DNA of 54,214 nt from Clostridia bacterium (GCA_017398655.1 JAFQFI010000005.1:1-54214), one strand, 5' to 3'; shown: positions 43,037 to 52,728, numbered from the stretch's first letter. Notes: a model not told the origin generated them from the sequence alone. Numbers and translations are program-made.

Positions 43037-43783
43037 ATGGAAGAATTTAATTACAAAAAAGTAGCAAAAGAAATTGGTTGGAACTTTAGTAAAATAGAAA
43101 TTAAAACAGAGCAAGATGTTGATTTTGATTATTATGAAGAAGTTGCAAAAGATATAAACGAAAATACTGTTATGTTAGATATTGGTTGTGGCAGTGCAGA
43201 TAAGTCATCTATTTATTTTAAAAATGCAAAAAAAATAATACAAATTGATACAGAAGAAGAAATGCTAAGAAAAGCAAAAGAAAATATAAAAAATAATGCT
43301 GGGAAAAACGCTCAAAATTTTGAGTTAAGTTTAGGTAATGGTTTTGAACGATTGCCATACAATGATAAATATTTTGATTTGGTTGTTTCAAGACATTGTG
43401 GTGCAAATATGCAAGAAGTTTTTAGGATGTTAAAAGAAAACGGAAAATTTATTTCACAAGACATAGATAAATATGATTGTTGGGCTCTTAAAAAAATGTT
43501 TAAAAGAGGTCAAAATTATAATAGAAAAAAAACAATAAAACAAAAAACAATTGATAAGTGTTTATCTTTAAATTTTCAAAAAGTAGAATTGCTAAACATC
43601 AATCAATTAGAATATTATAAGAAAAAAGAAGATTTAATTTATTTATTAGAACGCACTCCAATTTTAAATAATTTTGATTTATTAAAAGATGAAGAAATTT
43701 TAAATAAGTACATAGAAAAATATTCAACCCATAAAGGTATACTTTTAAAAAGAAAGTTATATGCAATAAAATTAACAAAATAG
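43037..43783 (+). CDS. Class I SAM-dependent methyltransferase
   Basis: A 248-residue protein. VMLDIGCGSADKS (49-61 region) is motif I for SAM, IIQIDTEEEML is motif II, and YFDLVVSRHCGANMQEVFRMLKENGKFI covers motifs III-IV, as in UbiE/Methyltransf_11 enzymes. The C-terminal ~90 residues are Lys-rich and lack a known substrate domain. Target (small molecule, rRNA or protein) unknown. AAAGGAAAGAG precedes the ATG. It is a single-gene unit closed by its own hairpin. Confidence 0.8.
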   Translation: MEEFNYKKVAKEIGWNFSKIEIKTEQDVDFDYYEEVAKDINENTVMLDIGCGSADKSSIYFKNAKKIIQIDTEEEMLRKAKENIKNNAGKNAQNFELSLGNGFERLPYNDKYFDLVVSRHCGANMQEVFRMLKENGKFISQDIDKYDCWALKKMFKRGQNYNRKKTIKQKTIDKCLSLNFQKVELLNINQLEYYKKKEDLIYLLERTPILNNFDLLKDEEILNKYIEKYSTHKGILLKRKLYAIKLTK

Positions 43784-43784
43784 T

Positions 43785-43826
43785 AAAAAAGAAAGAAAGG
43801 TTTTTTATTTTAAACCTTTCTTTTTT
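43785..43826. terminator. Bidirectional terminator after the methyltransferase
   Basis: AAAGAAAGGTTT pairs with AAACCTTTCTTT around an AT-rich loop, with A/T tracts on both sides. Confidence 0.75.
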
Positions 43827-43861
43827 ATTTATAAAAATACATTATTATAAGTGATTAATTT

Positions 43862-44410
43862 TTATTTTTGTTTGTTTTTAAAATATTCTTCTTTTGTTAA
43901 TTCGTACATATTTATTGTGTATTCAAAGTTGTCGTGGCTTCTTATTTTTTGCATACTTTGAATATATTTAAAACCAAATTTTTCTTGTAGAGAAATAGAT
44001 GCAATATTTTGTTGCATTGAAGTGTAAAATACTTTTTTAGCTCCACAATCTTCAAACAAATATTCAAGCATTCTTTTTAGTGTTTGTGTGCCATAACCTT
44101 TTCCAACAAAATCGCAACCAATGCCAAGTCCACAATCTTCATATATATCTTTTTCTGTTTCTATAAAACCAACCATACCAATAACTTGTTTTGAGGATTT
44201 TTCTTCTATAACAAAACAAGGTTTATCTTTTTCAAACTCTATTGTTTTATTTATTCTCTCTACGGCTTCTTCGGGCTCAAAAATGGGCTTCCAGAGCATA
44301 AGTCGTGCAGTTTTAGGTTTTGACCAATAGTTGTTTAACAAACTCTCAGCATCGCTTTTAAGTGCCTTTCTTATTAATAAATCTTTTGTTTCAAGTTGAA
44401 CTTCGTGCAT
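43862..44410 (-). CDS. GNAT N-acetyltransferase (RimJ/RimL type)
   Basis: A 182-residue acetyltransferase from the ATG at 44410 (AAGAGG at 9-bp spacing; an ATG 6 bp upstream would be too close to the site). ETKDLLIRKALKSDAE opens the fold; the acetyl-CoA loop is DFVGKGYGTQTLKRML, matching Q/R-x-x-G-x-G/A; ASISLQEKFGFKY is the C-terminal motif. This is the RimJ/RimL branch that acetylates protein N-termini or small amines. Confidence 0.85.
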   Translation of the reverse strand: MHEVQLETKDLLIRKALKSDAESLLNNYWSKPKTARLMLWKPIFEPEEAVERINKTIEFEKDKPCFVIEEKSSKQVIGMVGFIETEKDIYEDCGLGIGCDFVGKGYGTQTLKRMLEYLFEDCGAKKVFYTSMQQNIASISLQEKFGFKYIQSMQKIRSHDNFEYTINMYELTKEEYFKNKQK

Positions 44411-44487
44411 AAACATAAACCTCTTTTCAATCAAAATTTATCATAAAATATAAATTTTACAAAACAAAATTTTAATGGCTTTAATAT

Positions 44488-45597
44488 CTATGTATTTTCT
44501 TGAGATGCAGTTATTGTAGTTGTTGCCAAATCTTCGTTTGGTAATCGTGGAATTTTACAATAAGAATTTGTTTTTAAAAATATGTCCTCATAACTTTGTA
44601 TGTAATTAGGTAAATCTTCACAAGAAGAAAAACTTGGTAAATTTTTAATTTGGGTTATGTTGTTTAAAAAATTTTCGTTTTGATTAACAAGTAAAAGAGA
44701 AGAAGTTAATTCGTCAATTCTATTTTGAATTTCTGGATTATTGTACGCATTGTTTTGTGCTTCTAAAATTCTTGAAGAAATTGTTTCGTGAGTTTCAAAA
44801 GAAGTAGAATATCTTGTTTTTAAAACAGCTTCTTTTGCTGACTTAAAACCATTTTTATTATTTTCAAGTGGGGCATTCTCGCAATCTATTAAAGCATCTA
44901 AAGTTTGCTGTTTTGTTTGTTTATTAAAACTTGTGTAAACACAGGTGGGGTGAGCAATATCATTACTTCTTTTAAAAACTTGTATGAAATCATAAAAACC
45001 ATTTTTTTCTAAATAATCTATTGTTTGTGGCAAACCTAAATAAGCTTTTAAATGTCCTTCTTGTGTTGCAAATCTACAGTATCCTAATTTTTCTGCTTGA
45101 CCTAAATATCTTTCTATTTGCGACATACTACTTTCGTAAAAAGGTATTGCAAAAACTCTTACTCCAACCGTGTACCCGTTATCTTTTAGCGTACAAATTG
45201 CATCATCGCCAATTCTATTGTTTTTTAAAGTTTGATGCAAAATAATATCAAATTTGTTTTCTAAACAAAAATTAATTATACTTTCGGTTATGCCCATACC
45301 TAATTGATCGGTTGCTTGTGTAAAAAGTGAAGGATAATTTTGTCTTATTTCATCTGCCATTGGATGAAACGACCTAAAAAAATCATTATCAATAGTAATA
45401 AAATTTCTAAAAGAAGAAATTTGTTTTGTATAACTTATAAGTGCTGTTTTTCCACTGCCGGGTTGACCACCAACAATAATTGCAAGTGGATTTTCGCTTG
45501 GAGTTTTATTGTGCGTTAACACCTTTAAAATTGTTTTTGTTATTTCTTTTATTTTTTCAGGCGACAAAGAATATTTTTTTATTACATCTTCAATCAT
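44488..45597 (-). CDS. Zeta-toxin-like P-loop kinase
   Basis: A 369-residue protein. Walker A is GGQPGSGKTA (43-52), followed by the zeta-type segment ITIDNDFFRSFHP (Asp70/72, Arg75) and IILHQTLKN. Zeta/PezT toxins phosphorylate UDP-N-acetylglucosamine and block peptidoglycan synthesis. It is ~80-110 residues longer than classic zeta or PezT, with a helical C-terminal extension. It overlaps the upstream 68-residue gene by 4 bp (ATGA) with AGGAG as ribosome site, the usual toxin-antitoxin arrangement. A non-toxic zeta-like kinase remains possible. Confidence 0.75.
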   Translation of the reverse strand: MIEDVIKKYSLSPEKIKEITKTILKVLTHNKTPSENPLAIIVGGQPGSGKTALISYTKQISSFRNFITIDNDFFRSFHPMADEIRQNYPSLFTQATDQLGMGITESIINFCLENKFDIILHQTLKNNRIGDDAICTLKDNGYTVGVRVFAIPFYESSMSQIERYLGQAEKLGYCRFATQEGHLKAYLGLPQTIDYLEKNGFYDFIQVFKRSNDIAHPTCVYTSFNKQTKQQTLDALIDCENAPLENNKNGFKSAKEAVLKTRYSTSFETHETISSRILEAQNNAYNNPEIQNRIDELTSSLLLVNQNENFLNNITQIKNLPSFSSCEDLPNYIQSYEDIFLKTNSYCKIPRLPNEDLATTTITASQENT

Positions 45598-45800
45598 TGT
45601 AAATTTCTCCTTTTAACAAAAGGAGAGTATCTATTTAAAATTTTGTTTATTGTTTTAAAATTAAAATTATCAAGTTCGGATTCTTCTCTAAGTAAAAATA
45701 ATAGGGTTTTATTTTGAGTAGTAAAGCCATTTTTGCACGCATTTGCTATCATAGCGTTCATAATTTCGCGGCTTACTTCAATTTTTGTATTATCGTTCAT
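45594..45800 (-). CDS. Small partner of the zeta-like kinase, putative antitoxin
   Basis: A 68-residue protein with GAGGT before the ATG, ending in a 4-bp overlap with the zeta-like gene. It is helical, starts acidic and ends basic (YSPFVKRRNLQ). It does not resemble the three-helix epsilon antitoxin or the HTH-PezA in any motif I can see. Its position and size make it the likely antitoxin, but that is context only. Confidence 0.55.
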   Translation of the reverse strand: MNDNTKIEVSREIMNAMIANACKNGFTTQNKTLLFLLREESELDNFNFKTINKILNRYSPFVKRRNLQ

Positions 45801-45865
45801 ATTACAACCTCAAAAAAGTTTGATTTGTAATATATATTTATTTTTAAAAGTTTTTGATACAAAAA

Positions 45866-45899
45866 AATAAAAGCAAGTTTTTTATCTTTTGCTTTTATT
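45866..45899 (-). terminator. Terminator of the downstream GNAT gene
   Basis: Minus-strand AATAAAAGCAA pairs with TTGCTTTTATT and is followed by a T run. Confidence 0.7.
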
Positions 45900-45931
45900 G
45901 TTTTTTATATTAAATTGTATTAAATCTTATT

Positions 45932-46444
45932 TTAAATATTAAAATTAAAAATTACTAAAGGAACTTGTTTGTGGCAGAGTTCTTTTTTAAATTCATCCAC
46001 AATAATTCCACCATGTTTTTTATAGAAATTTCCACCTACAAAATTTTCTTTTAATGCTTCAACCTTAAATTGTGAAATATTGTTTTGCTTAAATATGTTT
46101 ATTGCTTTTTCAAAAAGCATTTTTCCTATGCCAAGTCGTTGATGTTCTGGGTAGCAGTAAAAACAAACAATTTCATTGTTTTCTTTATTAATTGTGTCTA
46201 CAACCATTATTAAAATTGCTACGGGTTTATTATCTATGCAAGCAACAAAATAATTGTCGTTTTCTTCAATTCTTTTTACACTGTTTTTTCTATACTCTTC
46301 GTTTTCTATTTTTACTTTAAAATGATTATTTATTTCTTCTTCGGTAAAAATATGATTATATGCTTTAAGCCATGCTTTATGTCTTATATCAAGTGTAATA
46401 GGTTCATCACTGCCTAACGCTTTTCTTATTGTTATTTCTGCCAT
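45932..46444 (-). CDS. GNAT N-acetyltransferase
   Basis: A 170-residue GNAT protein. MAEITIRKALGSDEP is the typical beginning, YCYPEHQRLGIGKMLFEKA is the acetyl-CoA loop (Q-R-x-G-I-G), and VGGNFYKKHGGIIVDE is the C-terminal motif. It resembles the YhbS/PhnO-like single-domain acetyltransferases; substrate unknown. AAAGGATTT precedes the ATG. It is divergent from the release-factor-like operon. Confidence 0.85.
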   Translation of the reverse strand: MAEITIRKALGSDEPITLDIRHKAWLKAYNHIFTEEEINNHFKVKIENEEYRKNSVKRIEENDNYFVACIDNKPVAILIMVVDTINKENNEIVCFYCYPEHQRLGIGKMLFEKAINIFKQNNISQFKVEALKENFVGGNFYKKHGGIIVDEFKKELCHKQVPLVIFNFNI

Positions 46445-46538
46445 AAATATAAATCCTTTATGTTTTTCTTATATCAAAAAAAATAATAAAAGTAAATAAA
46501 TTGCAAAGATAATTATTATTGGTTTTAAAAACAAAATG

Positions 46539-46547
46539 TGATATTAT
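46539..46547 (+). promoter_or_regulatory. Promoter -10 of the release-factor-like operon
   Basis: TGATATTAT (TATTAT at 46542-46547), identical to the -10 at 39995-40003; CAGGAGG follows before the ATG at 46564. Confidence 0.55.
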
Positions 46548-46563
46548 ATTTGCAGGAGGAAAT

Positions 46564-47526
46564 ATGCAAAGTTTTGAAGAAGTTTTACAACAAGTAGATG
46601 TCTTATATAAAAACTATATTAAACTTAGCGAAATGTTAACTTATGAAGAAGTTTTTCTTGATAAAAAACTATGTTTAAATATAGAAAAACAAAAACAAAC
46701 TTTGCAACCTTTAGTTGATAAATATGAAATATATTTACAACATAATAAAAATTTACAAGAAATAAATTCTTTAAGCAATTTAGATGCTAATGAGATAAAA
46801 ATTTTTGAAGAAGAAAAACAAAAATTAAATAAAGAAATTGTTTTATTGCAAAATGAAATAAAAAAATTATACCTTGATATAAATGCAAAAAATCAAAGCA
46901 TTATTATTGAAATTGTTAAGACAAAAGAAGTTTTATCAGATAAACTTTGTGAAGATTTATTATTTTGCTATAACAACTTTTGTAAACAAAACAATTTAAA
47001 AATAAACGCAGAAAGACAGAAAGATAAAGAGATATTAAATATTTCTGGTTTTAACGCAATGGAATACTTTAAAGAAGAAAGTGGAGAATTTGTTGCTTTA
47101 AATCAAGACAAGAAAGGTAGTTGTATGGTTTTTGTTTATAATACAACTGGTAATAAAGAAATTGCTTTTAATGAAGAAGATATAAAAATTACAACTTGCA
47201 GAAGTAGTGGCGCTGGTGGTCAACATATAAATACAACAGATAGTTCTATAAGAGCCACCCATATACCAACAAATTTAAGTGCCGTTTCACAAGATGAAAG
47301 AAGTCAGTTTCAAAACAAACAAAAAGCAATTGAACGACTTAAACAAAAAGTTTTATCTTTTACTTTAAAACAAAAAGAAGATTTTATTTTAAAGCAAAAG
47401 AAAGTTTTGCAACAAGAAATTAAAGTAAAAAAAGAAATAAGAGAAATTAATTATCAAACACAAAAAGTAAAATTAAAAAATCAAGAAATTTTATTAACAG
47501 ATTTTTTAAGTGGTAAAATTTTATAA
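46564..47526 (+). CDS. Release-factor-like protein lacking the codon-recognition loop
   Basis: A 320-residue relative of RF1/RF2 from the ATG at 46564 (CAGGAGG upstream). Residues 1-~115 are coiled-coil like RF domain 1. Domain 3 is well kept: CRSSGAGGQHINTTDSSIRATHIPT with the catalytic GGQ at 218-220, then QDERSQ. Domain 2 is degraded: the usual GTGGDEA is absent, and the stretch normally HRVQRVP-ATESQGRIHTS with the PxT decoding tripeptide is replaced by EFVALNQDKKGSCM. The protein should still hydrolyse peptidyl-tRNA but not read stop codons, which suggests ribosome rescue. Normal RF1 is ~355 residues. It opens the operon with a UvrD-like helicase. Confidence 0.8.
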   Translation: MQSFEEVLQQVDVLYKNYIKLSEMLTYEEVFLDKKLCLNIEKQKQTLQPLVDKYEIYLQHNKNLQEINSLSNLDANEIKIFEEEKQKLNKEIVLLQNEIKKLYLDINAKNQSIIIEIVKTKEVLSDKLCEDLLFCYNNFCKQNNLKINAERQKDKEILNISGFNAMEYFKEESGEFVALNQDKKGSCMVFVYNTTGNKEIAFNEEDIKITTCRSSGAGGQHINTTDSSIRATHIPTNLSAVSQDERSQFQNKQKAIERLKQKVLSFTLKQKEDFILKQKKVLQQEIKVKKEIREINYQTQKVKLKNQEILLTDFLSGKIL

Positions 47527-47546
47527 TAAATATTAAAAGGAGAAGT

Positions 47547-50000
47547 ATGGATAATAATTGTTTGCAAGTAAATGTTGATACTCAAAAATTAGTTTTATCA
47601 AGCAAAAGTTTATTTTATAAAACAGAAAATTTTATAAAACAAACAAAGTATGTATCTAATATTGATATGCTTGTTTCTAAACTTTGCGAAACAATTATTT
47701 TGCATACCAACAATTTAATTAAAAAAGATGAGAAACTTGAAGAAATAGATTGCTTTTTAGTTTCTACCAAAGATAATGCTTTTTCTTTTAATTTTAAGTT
47801 TGGTTATCAAATAGGTTTAAATTTAAATAAAGAAGATATTGTTTTTTTTGATTTTATAGATAATAAAGAAATTTCTTCAAATCAAAAAATTGAAGAATAT
47901 GTAAATACAAATAAAACAATAGAAATAGAAATTAAAAAATCTAAAAAACTTGTTAAAAATCAAGATTTTAATAAACTTTATTTAGTTTCTAATGTTTCAA
48001 ATATTAATTTGCCAAGATTAAGTTCTTCGCAAAAAGAAATTGTAGAAACAGTTGATAAAAATATTTTAGTTCAGGGTGTTGCTGGTAGTGGCAAAACAAA
48101 TATTTGTATTGATAAAATAATTTTTACTTCTTGTAAAAACTACACAGGCAAAGTTTTATATACAACTTTTAGTAGGGGCTTGTTAACTGATACAAAACTA
48201 AAAGTTGATAGTTATATTAAGGACTTAGAGTTTGTTTTAAACAAACATAAAACTAAAGACATTGTATTTTTAGATGAAAATCACAAAAAAGCTTTAGAAA
48301 ACAAACTTGGAATTTATTTTTTTAGTGATGATGATAATCTAATTTTTGATAAAATTGAAAAAATAATTTTTTATTTAAAAAACAAAGTTGATTATTTGCT
48401 AATAGAAGATATTTATAAATTAAAATTTGGCGATAATCAAAAATTTGTTAATCAAAATTATTTTATAAATACTTATAGTAAAAATTTAACAAACCATCAA
48501 ATAGAAAAATGTTTTAACAAACTTTCAAAGTTTTCAAAAGAGATAATTTATAAAGAAATTTTTGGTATGATATTTGGTTTTTATTCTTTAGAAGAAAAAC
48601 TTGAAATAATGCCACTTGATAGGTATATAGAAGCAAGAAAAAATAGCTTTTCTAAACAAGAATGTGAAACGATTTATCAAATAGCAGTTGATTATAAAAA
48701 GCATTGTCAAAAAAATAATTTATTAGATAATAATTTGGCTTCTAAAAAAATTATTGATAGTTTAACTAATAATTTTGAATATTCTTTATCTATTATTGAT
48801 GAGGTGCAAGATTATACACAAGTTAACTTATGTTTATTTAAAAAATTAAGTTTAAAATTATTTTGTGTGGGCGACGCTTTGCAAATGATTAACCCGGCAT
48901 ATTTTAATTTTGGTTATTTAAAAAATTTATTATACGAAAAAGATTTAACTGATGTTTCAACACTAAAACACAATTACAGAAATAGTGCAAAAATAGAAAG
49001 TATTATTGATGCGTTGGGTGAGATAAATAAAAATGAGTTTGGAACCCACAACTTTGTGTTAAAAGGCGAAAGTGTTGATAATGGCATTGATACAAAAGCT
49101 GTTTTTGTAAGAGAAGTTGATTTTATAAAAGAGATTGCTAAAAGTAAGTTTGATAATTTTACTTTTGTTGTTGCAGATTTAAAACAGAAAAAAGAATTAC
49201 AATCTTTAATTAAAAATCAAGAAATATTAACGGTTAGTGAAATTAAAGGGTTGGAAAGGAATACAATTGTTTCTTACAATTTGTTAACCTCAAATATAGA
49301 CAAATGGCATAGTTTAGAGCAAAACAAAGTAAATCATAAACAAGCCGATGAAAACTCTGTTTATAGATATTATTACAATCTTTTTTATGTTGGTGTTTCA
49401 AGGGCAAAACAAAATTTATTTGTTGTAGAAAATAACAAAATAAATCAGTTTGAAAAGTTTTTTAAAGAAAATTTTGAAAATAAAAACACCCTTCAAGCAT
49501 TAAAAATGCTAAGTGAAATTGTAAGTAAAATTGAGTTTTCTCAACAAGAATTTGTTGATAGGGTTAATGAGTTTATAAAACTTGAACAATATGATAACGC
49601 AAGATTTGCTGCAAATAAAGTAAAGGATAGTGAAACAAAAATTAATCTTTTACGCACAATTGAAGTTTATGAAAATTTAATTCAATATGGCAAGTATAGG
49701 GAAGCAGGTATTAAGTTTTGGGAGTATGGTTTAATAGATCAAGCAAAACAACAGTTTATATTGTCAAATGATACAATTTTAATTGAACTTGTAGACAAGT
49801 GTAGCAAAAATAGTAACAACGATTTAAATATTGATATTGTTAATTATTTTTTAGATGTAAAAGACAATAAAATTGCTCAAGAGTTTATACTTGATACAGT
49901 AAAAAAAGATATCAAATCTTTAAAAAATAGTTTTATTGAAATTAAAGAAAATTTTAATGTAAAATCAAAGGAGATAAAAAGTGGAAAACAACGAAATTAA
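47547..50000 (+). CDS. UvrD/Rep-like SF1 helicase with unusual N- and C-terminal regions
   Basis: An 817-residue SF1A helicase. The Q motif LSSSQKEIV and Walker A GVAGSGKTN (177-185) come after a ~155-residue N-terminal region that I do not recognise. Then SIIDEVQDYTQ (motif II), FCVGDALQMI, LKHNYRNS (motif IV), and YVGVSRAKQNLFVV (motif VI). The last ~190 residues are helical and TPR-like. Such proteins translocate on single-stranded DNA in repair. It starts 20 bp after the release-factor-like gene (AAAAGGAG upstream) and overlaps the next gene by 20 bp. Confidence 0.85.
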   Translation: MDNNCLQVNVDTQKLVLSSKSLFYKTENFIKQTKYVSNIDMLVSKLCETIILHTNNLIKKDEKLEEIDCFLVSTKDNAFSFNFKFGYQIGLNLNKEDIVFFDFIDNKEISSNQKIEEYVNTNKTIEIEIKKSKKLVKNQDFNKLYLVSNVSNINLPRLSSSQKEIVETVDKNILVQGVAGSGKTNICIDKIIFTSCKNYTGKVLYTTFSRGLLTDTKLKVDSYIKDLEFVLNKHKTKDIVFLDENHKKALENKLGIYFFSDDDNLIFDKIEKIIFYLKNKVDYLLIEDIYKLKFGDNQKFVNQNYFINTYSKNLTNHQIEKCFNKLSKFSKEIIYKEIFGMIFGFYSLEEKLEIMPLDRYIEARKNSFSKQECETIYQIAVDYKKHCQKNNLLDNNLASKKIIDSLTNNFEYSLSIIDEVQDYTQVNLCLFKKLSLKLFCVGDALQMINPAYFNFGYLKNLLYEKDLTDVSTLKHNYRNSAKIESIIDALGEINKNEFGTHNFVLKGESVDNGIDTKAVFVREVDFIKEIAKSKFDNFTFVVADLKQKKELQSLIKNQEILTVSEIKGLERNTIVSYNLLTSNIDKWHSLEQNKVNHKQADENSVYRYYYNLFYVGVSRAKQNLFVVENNKINQFEKFFKENFENKNTLQALKMLSEIVSKIEFSQQEFVDRVNEFIKLEQYDNARFAANKVKDSETKINLLRTIEVYENLIQYGKYREAGIKFWEYGLIDQAKQQFILSNDTILIELVDKCSKNSNNDLNIDIVNYFLDVKDNKIAQEFILDTVKKDIKSLKNSFIEIKENFNVKSKEIKSGKQRN

Positions 50001-50694
50001 AACACTTATTTCTACATTTAAAGAGTACAGAGATTTAATAGGTCCTATAGAACAAAACCTTAAGGCATTTTCTGTTTCTTTTGATAGTATTAGAGATGAT
50101 ATTGCTTCTCTTAATTCTGGTTTTGATGGTTCTTTGCAAAGTAAATTAGATAAAATTTACAAAGAGTTAACTTCGCAAGCAGATAAGGCAAAAACTTTAG
50201 CAGTAGAAGTTGATAAGTTTATGTCATCAACCAACAAATATATTTCAAGTGTAGATTCATTACTCTCTCTTTGTTCAAAAATTGATGATAAGTTAAAAGC
50301 AATCGACAATCTTCAAGACAAAGCAGAAAATCAAATTGAAAAATTAAATACTATTATTGAAGAAAAACGCAAGAGTTATGATATAAAACAGCTTGAAAAG
50401 AATTTGGAAACATACAATGTTGGTGTTCAAAAGGTCACAGAATACATTAACAAAGATGTTGCAGATGTTTTAAAAAATAGTAGCGAACAAATTAATCAAA
50501 TTAAAGAAACAAATACAAATATTTTTGAAGCAGTTGTTAACGAAAAGGGAAGTATTGATAAACTTGTAGAAAGTTATGAACAATCTAATAAACTTCTTAA
50601 AAAAATTGTAGAAGGAAATGATGTTAACGAACAATATATTTTTGAAATATTAGATAAATGGGCAGAAGATAGGTCTATAAAAATAAAAAAGTAA
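49981..50694 (+). CDS. Coiled-coil protein of unknown function
   Basis: A 237-residue protein starting with GTG at 49981 (AAGGAG at 8-bp spacing, inside the end of the helicase gene). It is almost entirely heptad-like, with repeated Ile/Leu/Lys/Glu spacing and no membrane segment or signal peptide. No family is recognised. Overlap with the helicase suggests a stoichiometric partner. Confidence 0.7.
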   Translation: MENNEIKTLISTFKEYRDLIGPIEQNLKAFSVSFDSIRDDIASLNSGFDGSLQSKLDKIYKELTSQADKAKTLAVEVDKFMSSTNKYISSVDSLLSLCSKIDDKLKAIDNLQDKAENQIEKLNTIIEEKRKSYDIKQLEKNLETYNVGVQKVTEYINKDVADVLKNSSEQINQIKETNTNIFEAVVNEKGSIDKLVESYEQSNKLLKKIVEGNDVNEQYIFEILDKWAEDRSIKIKK

Positions 50695-50733
50695 AATTAT
50701 AAAAAAATTCTTAAAAAAGGAGGAGAAAATAAA

Positions 50734-52728
50734 GTGTTAAATGAAAAACTAAATAATTTATTTAAAGCTATTAAAGAAGATGATGACGCTTTGTTTATTT
50801 CTTCCTTTAAAGGTAATGAAAGCGTTTGTTTTGGTAGATTTCCGGTTCTTTCTTTATGCTATTTATACAAAGCAAAAAGTATTTTAAGAAAACATAAAAA
50901 GGATTTATCTATTAAAGTAATTAAATATAAAATTGTTGATGAACCATTTGAAGTTTATAAAATTTTTAAAAGTAAAGCAGGCAGGTGTTTGCGCCTTTAT
51001 ATGGGAGAAAGTATTATAACTCCTATTGAAATGCTTGCTATTTTAAATAAAGATAATGGTGTAAAAAATCAATTTAAAAACTATAAAAAAGATGAAAATG
51101 TTTTACAAAATTTAAAAGCAATTTATTTAATTAATTGTCAGCGTTTTGAAGTAAACGACAATAAAATAAAAATAGGAAAGAAGCCACTTAATTTACATCA
51201 AACCAAGTTAAGAAAAATTGCATTTAGTGTTTCTCTTGCTGTTGTATTATTTGTATCGGTTTTATTTACAACAATTAATTTTACAACGGGTTTTGGTGTA
51301 TCGTTTAGTCCTTTTGTAATAAGTTGTGAAGATCAATTTTATAAAGCATTATCTTCTGATGGACATTACAAATTAACTAATGATATAACTATTGATAAAC
51401 CACTTAAAAATTTAAATTTTTCTGGAGTATTAGAAGGCAATAACCATACTTTATACTTTAAAGAAGTTTTAAACGAGAATCTAATAAAAACAAACACTGG
51501 AACAATACAAAACTTAAATATAGTATATAAAAACTGTGAAAAAGAAATATCCACAAGTTTAAGTTTGTTTGTGGAGAAGAACAATGGAAAAATAAATAAT
51601 ATAAATATAACCTGTGAAAATTTAAACTTAACTATAAATAAAAACTCAAATACCAATACCTATGTTAATGCCATAGCAAATATAAATAATGGAATAATAA
51701 ACAATTGTAATGTTTTATTAAACTTAAATGCAACAGGAACAGGAAATGGCGAGTGCTATATTAGTGGTATTGCAGGTTTAAACAACAAAACAATAAATGA
51801 TTGCACAATTAAACAAAATTCAAGCATTGTATCTGTTGATGCTGATGTTACGGGTATTGTTTATAGCAACGAAAAAAATGGTGTTATTTCAAATTGTAAA
51901 AACTATGCAGTATTACAGCAAACAAGTGAAGATGGTGATTGGTCTCCAAATGTAAGTGGGGTAGCTTTAACCAATTATAACATAATAAAAAATTGTTATA
52001 ATTATGGAGAAATTACAGCAACTTCTACTTATCAAGCAGAAGAATTAGGTGGGTCTGTTTATACAAGTGGTATATGTGTAATTAACTATGCAAAAATTGA
52101 ACATTGTATAAATAAAGCAAACATAAATACCAGTTCAAAAAGAGGTATGATTTATTGTGGTGGTATAAATGCAATAAATTATTCCATCATAGACAAGTGT
52201 TTAAGCAATGCAAATTTATTGGCTTCTTCAAACAATGGATTGGTTTATTGTGGTGGTATAAATGCCTTTTCAACTTATTATCAAAACACGCAAGAAAATG
52301 TAGTGTATTTGCCTGTTATAAAAAATTGTGGTGTAGAGGGAAATATAAATGCTTCTACAGAGCAAGATGCTATTTTTGTTTTTGCAGGAGGTATTTCTGG
52401 TAGATTTTCTGGTAGGTGGGATTTAAACAATTGTGGTTCTTTAATAAATTGCTATTCTATTGCAACTTTTACAAATGGTAATACCTTAGATAAATATTTT
52501 ATTGGTACATTTGTTGGTTTTACAGAGGTAACAACCAATATTTTAGGAACATTTTATGGATTAACAGCCAATAATGTTTTTCTTTTAAAACAAGAAAATA
52601 TTGCAAATCAAATAGCAGCTTTAATTAGTGGCAGTTCAATTTATAATGGAATAAGTTTTGAAACATCAATAATAACTCTTAATTCTTTAGAAGAAGTTAA
52701 ACAACAGGGGGTATATTGGTATGAATAA
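50734..52728 (+). CDS. Membrane-anchored protein: ankyrin-like cytoplasmic part, TM, GLUG-type beta-helix outside
   Basis: A 664-residue protein with GTG start at 50734 (AAGGAGGAG upstream). Residues 1-~155 are cytoplasmic; FGRFPVLSLCYLYKAKSILRK resembles an ankyrin-type helix pair. Residues ~162-181 are one transmembrane helix (AFSVSLAVVLFVSVLFTTI). Residues ~190-660 are Asn/Ile-rich repeats such as ISGIAGLNNKTINDCTI and YCGGINAINYSIIDKC, in the style of GLUG repeats forming an extracellular beta-helix. It lacks a lipobox or cleavable signal. Role unknown; it may link an outer contact to the cytoplasm. Confidence 0.75.
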   Translation: MLNEKLNNLFKAIKEDDDALFISSFKGNESVCFGRFPVLSLCYLYKAKSILRKHKKDLSIKVIKYKIVDEPFEVYKIFKSKAGRCLRLYMGESIITPIEMLAILNKDNGVKNQFKNYKKDENVLQNLKAIYLINCQRFEVNDNKIKIGKKPLNLHQTKLRKIAFSVSLAVVLFVSVLFTTINFTTGFGVSFSPFVISCEDQFYKALSSDGHYKLTNDITIDKPLKNLNFSGVLEGNNHTLYFKEVLNENLIKTNTGTIQNLNIVYKNCEKEISTSLSLFVEKNNGKINNINITCENLNLTINKNSNTNTYVNAIANINNGIINNCNVLLNLNATGTGNGECYISGIAGLNNKTINDCTIKQNSSIVSVDADVTGIVYSNEKNGVISNCKNYAVLQQTSEDGDWSPNVSGVALTNYNIIKNCYNYGEITATSTYQAEELGGSVYTSGICVINYAKIEHCINKANINTSSKRGMIYCGGINAINYSIIDKCLSNANLLASSNNGLVYCGGINAFSTYYQNTQENVVYLPVIKNCGVEGNINASTEQDAIFVFAGGISGRFSGRWDLNNCGSLINCYSIATFTNGNTLDKYFIGTFVGFTEVTTNILGTFYGLTANNVFLLKQENIANQIAALISGSSIYNGISFETSIITLNSLEEVKQQGVYWYE

